Source: Halocynthiibacter sp. SDUM655004
Lineage (GTDB): Bacteria; Pseudomonadota; Alphaproteobacteria; Rhodobacterales; Rhodobacteraceae
NCBI RefSeq assembly: GCF_026015885.1
Contig: NZ_JAPDUG010000001.1
Span: forward strand, 1,054,001 to 1,118,000
Direction of reading: 5' to 3'
Length of the DNA stretch: 64,000 bases
Part shown: piece by piece, positions 61,900 to 64,000 of the stretch
How positions within the stretch are numbered: the first letter of the stretch is position 1
How the letters are laid out: each line of letters opens with the position of its first letter
Program-made: the position numbers and the translations under genes
The notes under the pieces: generated by a model
Seen by the model: the letters and a program-made list of their open reading frames with translations, nothing else
Database searches by the model: none
What the model was told of the DNA's origin: nothing

Positions 61900-64000
61900 T
61901 TAAGTATTTGCCAGCTTTTTCAGAACAACTTTGAAAGTGTTCTCGTCGGCGTCGGAGAAATAGAGATCAGCGTCATAGCCCTGATCGTCCATAAAGTTGA
62001 AGATGCGTTTGGGCGCATCGAGGCGATAGGGCACCAGAAGCGTTGCGATCCGGTGGCGTGTGGCGGCGGGATAGCGCGCGGTCAGGAACGTGCTGACAGG
62101 CAGTCCTTCGTAATCGGCGGGGTCCACATCAGGGAAATCGGTTTCCTGTGTGATCTCGGGTTTTCCGGCTTCGGACCAGACAACTTGACCATAAAAACCA
62201 GCGCGTTCACCCGTGTTGCGGAACGAAGATTTGCCCAGCTCGAACGGGTTGTTCGCGTGCAGGAGCCAATCCACGGTGACAGGCGTTTCGGCATCGACCT
62301 TGTCGATAATCACGAAATAGCTGTTGCGCACAAAATAGATTTCGCGCTCCGCCAATGTCACCTCTGGAGAGAGGCTTTGATAGGCGGGGGTTGCATCGCC
62401 TTTGATAAAGATATGATCGTCATGCTCCTCCGCAGCCAGAATTTTGCCTGTGGCGCGCATGGCTTTGGATTTGTCTTTCTCGGCGTATTGGCCCTTGCCG
62501 TTGATGAGGATCGCGTTCTTGGAACGCGTTTGACGCCGCCAGTTGCGGTGCATCGACGAGTTAAAGGCAACGTAGTGGCCGGACTGGATCGCAAGATCTT
62601 CGCCATAGGCCGACATGCAGAAAGCGTTCTGGTCGCCGTGGCTGTGGCTGATCGAGCCGAATTGCGAGGATTTGAACACGAATTGGATGTGGTTGTCAGG
62701 ATCCGCCATCGCGTGTTGTACGCCGACCCAGCCGATGCCTTTGAAATGGCGTAGGCCGTCTTCGGGCGGTGTCGCTTCGACGACTGGGAAATCGGTTTGA
62801 AACACCATCTCGTCAAAGTTGGTGTCCCACCAGCCCCAGTTGTAGAAGGCCATCTCTGTGCCTGGATTGAGGCGCAGGTTTTCTTCGCAATACCATTGGT
62901 AGGCGCCTTTGCCTGTAACGCCAGCGAACTGGCGCATGTTCAGGCCGGTCTTGATGCCGGGGAGGTCGCCTTGGGTGCTGTCATCGCCAAATGTACCGCG
63001 ACGAGTGTTCGGCGCTTTGCAATAGAGCGGGAAATCGCCCGTGGCCTGAAGGAAGGGGCGTTGATAAAGGTCAATGCCCGTGTAGGATTTGAGCCGGTTC
63101 GCCGCGTCGATAAGATAGGCCATGCCCATCATCCAGTAATTCGTACCCTCGGCCCAGCCGCCGTCATTGTCTGCCCATGGCGAATAGACGGTGAACAGGA
63201 ACTCAACGCAGTAGTGAAGCCATTCGCGCGCCTCGTCCTCTTCGTCATCGCCCAAGAGCGCGATACAGGCCGGAATAAGCGTGAGTGATACAGAGCGCAC
63301 AGCGTGGCTGTCATAGGGGAAGAGGTGGATTTTTGCGTTGCTGATCGCATGTTCGGCAATGTCACGCGTGCGTTCGAGCAGGGCCGCGCGCACGGTTTGG
63401 CGCTCTTCTTCGGAAAGCACGTCATAGAGCCAGTCATAGCCCCATGCGAGCGCGTTCGTGACGCGGTAAGCCCATTCATCCGTATAAGCGCGCGACGTGA
63501 CGCCCATCGGATCCCAAGATGCGACCTCGAGCAGCCATTCTTTGGCGCGTTCGGTTTGTTCGGCATTGCCGGTGACTTTACCGCCAATTGCGAGGTGGCG
63601 GATGGCGTACCACGCTTCTTGCAGGTCGATATAGGTTTGACGCCAGACAGGCGCGACGCGCTTGTGGTTCGGATAGCCTGCTGGCTCCTTCATCACTTCG
63701 CGGTCCATCCATGGCAGAACAGATTTTTCATAGAAGGTGGACCATGCGCAATGGTTGGAGTCTGCCTTGACCGCTTTCGTGAAATCCTTCAGGCGATCTG
63801 GCGTCATCCAGAGGCGCGGGTGTTCGCTGGTGACGTTCGCAAACCGTTCTTTGCGGTTGGGCAGGGGTGTTTCGGGCAGTCCTTCGGCAACTGTAAAGCT
63901 GCGGGTCGTGCTCCATGTCGTGGTCGGTGCGCCCTTGGCATCACACACTGCGTATGACCAGTAATGGGTGCCAGCGGCAAGCGGGGCGTCGGGCGTCAGG
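61900..64000 (-). CDS. Oligoalginate lyase-like protein, PL15 type; 5' end outside the window
   Basis: The frame ends at 61900 and stays open to the right edge: codons upstream of the apparent GTG at 63948 still read protein-like (LTPDAPLAAGTHYWSYA), so the true start lies beyond 64000. At least 700 residues are present. Order: Fn3/DUF4962-like N-terminal part (SFTVAEGLPETPLPNRKERF), an alpha/alpha toroid (LWMTPDRLKDFTKAVKAD, AYTDEWAYRVTNALAWGYDW), then a heparinase II/III beta domain (SHSHGDQNAFCMSAYGEDLA, IIDKVDAETPVTVDWLLH). This is the architecture of exolytic alginate lyases such as Atu3025. Family-level call from memory; heparin-type substrates not excluded. Confidence 0.85.
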   Translation of the reverse strand, partial: LTPDAPLAAGTHYWSYAVCDAKGAPTTTWSTTRSFTVAEGLPETPLPNRKERFANVTSEHPRLWMTPDRLKDFTKAVKADSNHCAWSTFYEKSVLPWMDREVMKEPAGYPNHKRVAPVWRQTYIDLQEAWYAIRHLAIGGKVTGNAEQTERAKEWLLEVASWDPMGVTSRAYTDEWAYRVTNALAWGYDWLYDVLSEEERQTVRAALLERTRDIAEHAISNAKIHLFPYDSHAVRSVSLTLIPACIALLGDDEEDEAREWLHYCVEFLFTVYSPWADNDGGWAEGTNYWMMGMAYLIDAANRLKSYTGIDLYQRPFLQATGDFPLYCKAPNTRRGTFGDDSTQGDLPGIKTGLNMRQFAGVTGKGAYQWYCEENLRLNPGTEMAFYNWGWWDTNFDEMVFQTDFPVVEATPPEDGLRHFKGIGWVGVQHAMADPDNHIQFVFKSSQFGSISHSHGDQNAFCMSAYGEDLAIQSGHYVAFNSSMHRNWRRQTRSKNAILINGKGQYAEKDKSKAMRATGKILAAEEHDDHIFIKGDATPAYQSLSPEVTLAEREIYFVRNSYFVIIDKVDAETPVTVDWLLHANNPFELGKSSFRNTGERAGFYGQVVWSEAGKPEITQETDFPDVDPADYEGLPVSTFLTARYPAATRHRIATLLVPYRLDAPKRIFNFMDDQGYDADLYFSDADENTFKVVLKKLANT

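Overview
The window looks like the chromosome of a marine Roseobacter-group alphaproteobacterium (Rhodobacteraceae). This is inferred from gene content, not from a search: smoEFGK/mtlK-type polyol uptake, ytfQRT-yjfF, a TAXI-type TRAP transporter, a BigR/SqrR-type persulfide operon, the carboxyspermidine route and an alginate-catabolic cluster. Base composition is moderately GC-rich almost everywhere. The clear exception is a visibly AT-richer 1-kb stretch next to a tRNA gene.

Layout. 1-2.2 kb: a partial unknown gene diverges from an orphan two-domain iron-type ABC permease. 2.3-3.4 kb: tRNA-Thr(TGT) is followed by a mini-island bounded by an exact 48-bp copy of the tRNA 3' end; it carries a HEPN-domain protein. 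3.6-9.5 kb: lytic transglycosylase lipoprotein, secreted metallo-beta-lactamase-fold protein, and a TAXI TRAP transporter (binding protein plus fused permease). 9.6-16.6 kb, minus strand: LacI regulator, smoEFGK transporter and mannitol 2-dehydrogenase, with two matching palindromic operators. 16.7-22.0 kb, minus strand: ytfQRT-yjfF (galactofuranose-type importer) with a GntR/FadR regulator coupled at the end. 22.4-26.8 kb: bigR divergent from persulfide dioxygenase, pmpAB, a DUF442 sulfurtransferase and SulP.

26.9-31.5 kb: AraC regulator, small lipoproteins, a Gly/Ser/Asp heptad-repeat secreted protein and a secreted amidohydrolase. 31.6-37.8 kb: a ThDP enzyme divergent from an RND efflux pair. 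37.9-40.8 kb: GtrA, GT2 and ArnT-like genes, start-stop overlapped. 40.8-43.6 kb: a phospholipase D-family lipoprotein and an AI-2E family protein (TTG start). 43.7-47.3 kb: sitABCD metal importer behind tandem Fur/Mur-like palindromes. 47.3-50.7 kb: TetR regulator divergent from a two-subunit molybdenum hydroxylase.

50.8-53.3 kb: DEAD-box helicase and a second persulfide dioxygenase paralogue. 53.5-55.9 kb: carboxy(nor)spermidine decarboxylase and synthase. 56.1-57.9 kb: two VOC proteins and a Pro/Lys/Gly-repeat lipoprotein. 57.9-60.7 kb: glpR and glpK separated by an operator-rich 0.5-kb region. 60.8-64.0 kb: kdgF, an SDR reductase and an oligoalginate-lyase-like gene running off the right edge.

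Most genes are ordinary accessory metabolism and transport. The items most worth a second look are the tRNA-Thr mini-island with the HEPN gene, the long inverted repeats in front of glpK, the regulator/operator pairs readable by eye (LacI, BigR, Fur/Mur-like), and the heptad-repeat secreted protein. I saw no CRISPR array, insertion sequence, phage module or clearly novel multi-gene system.
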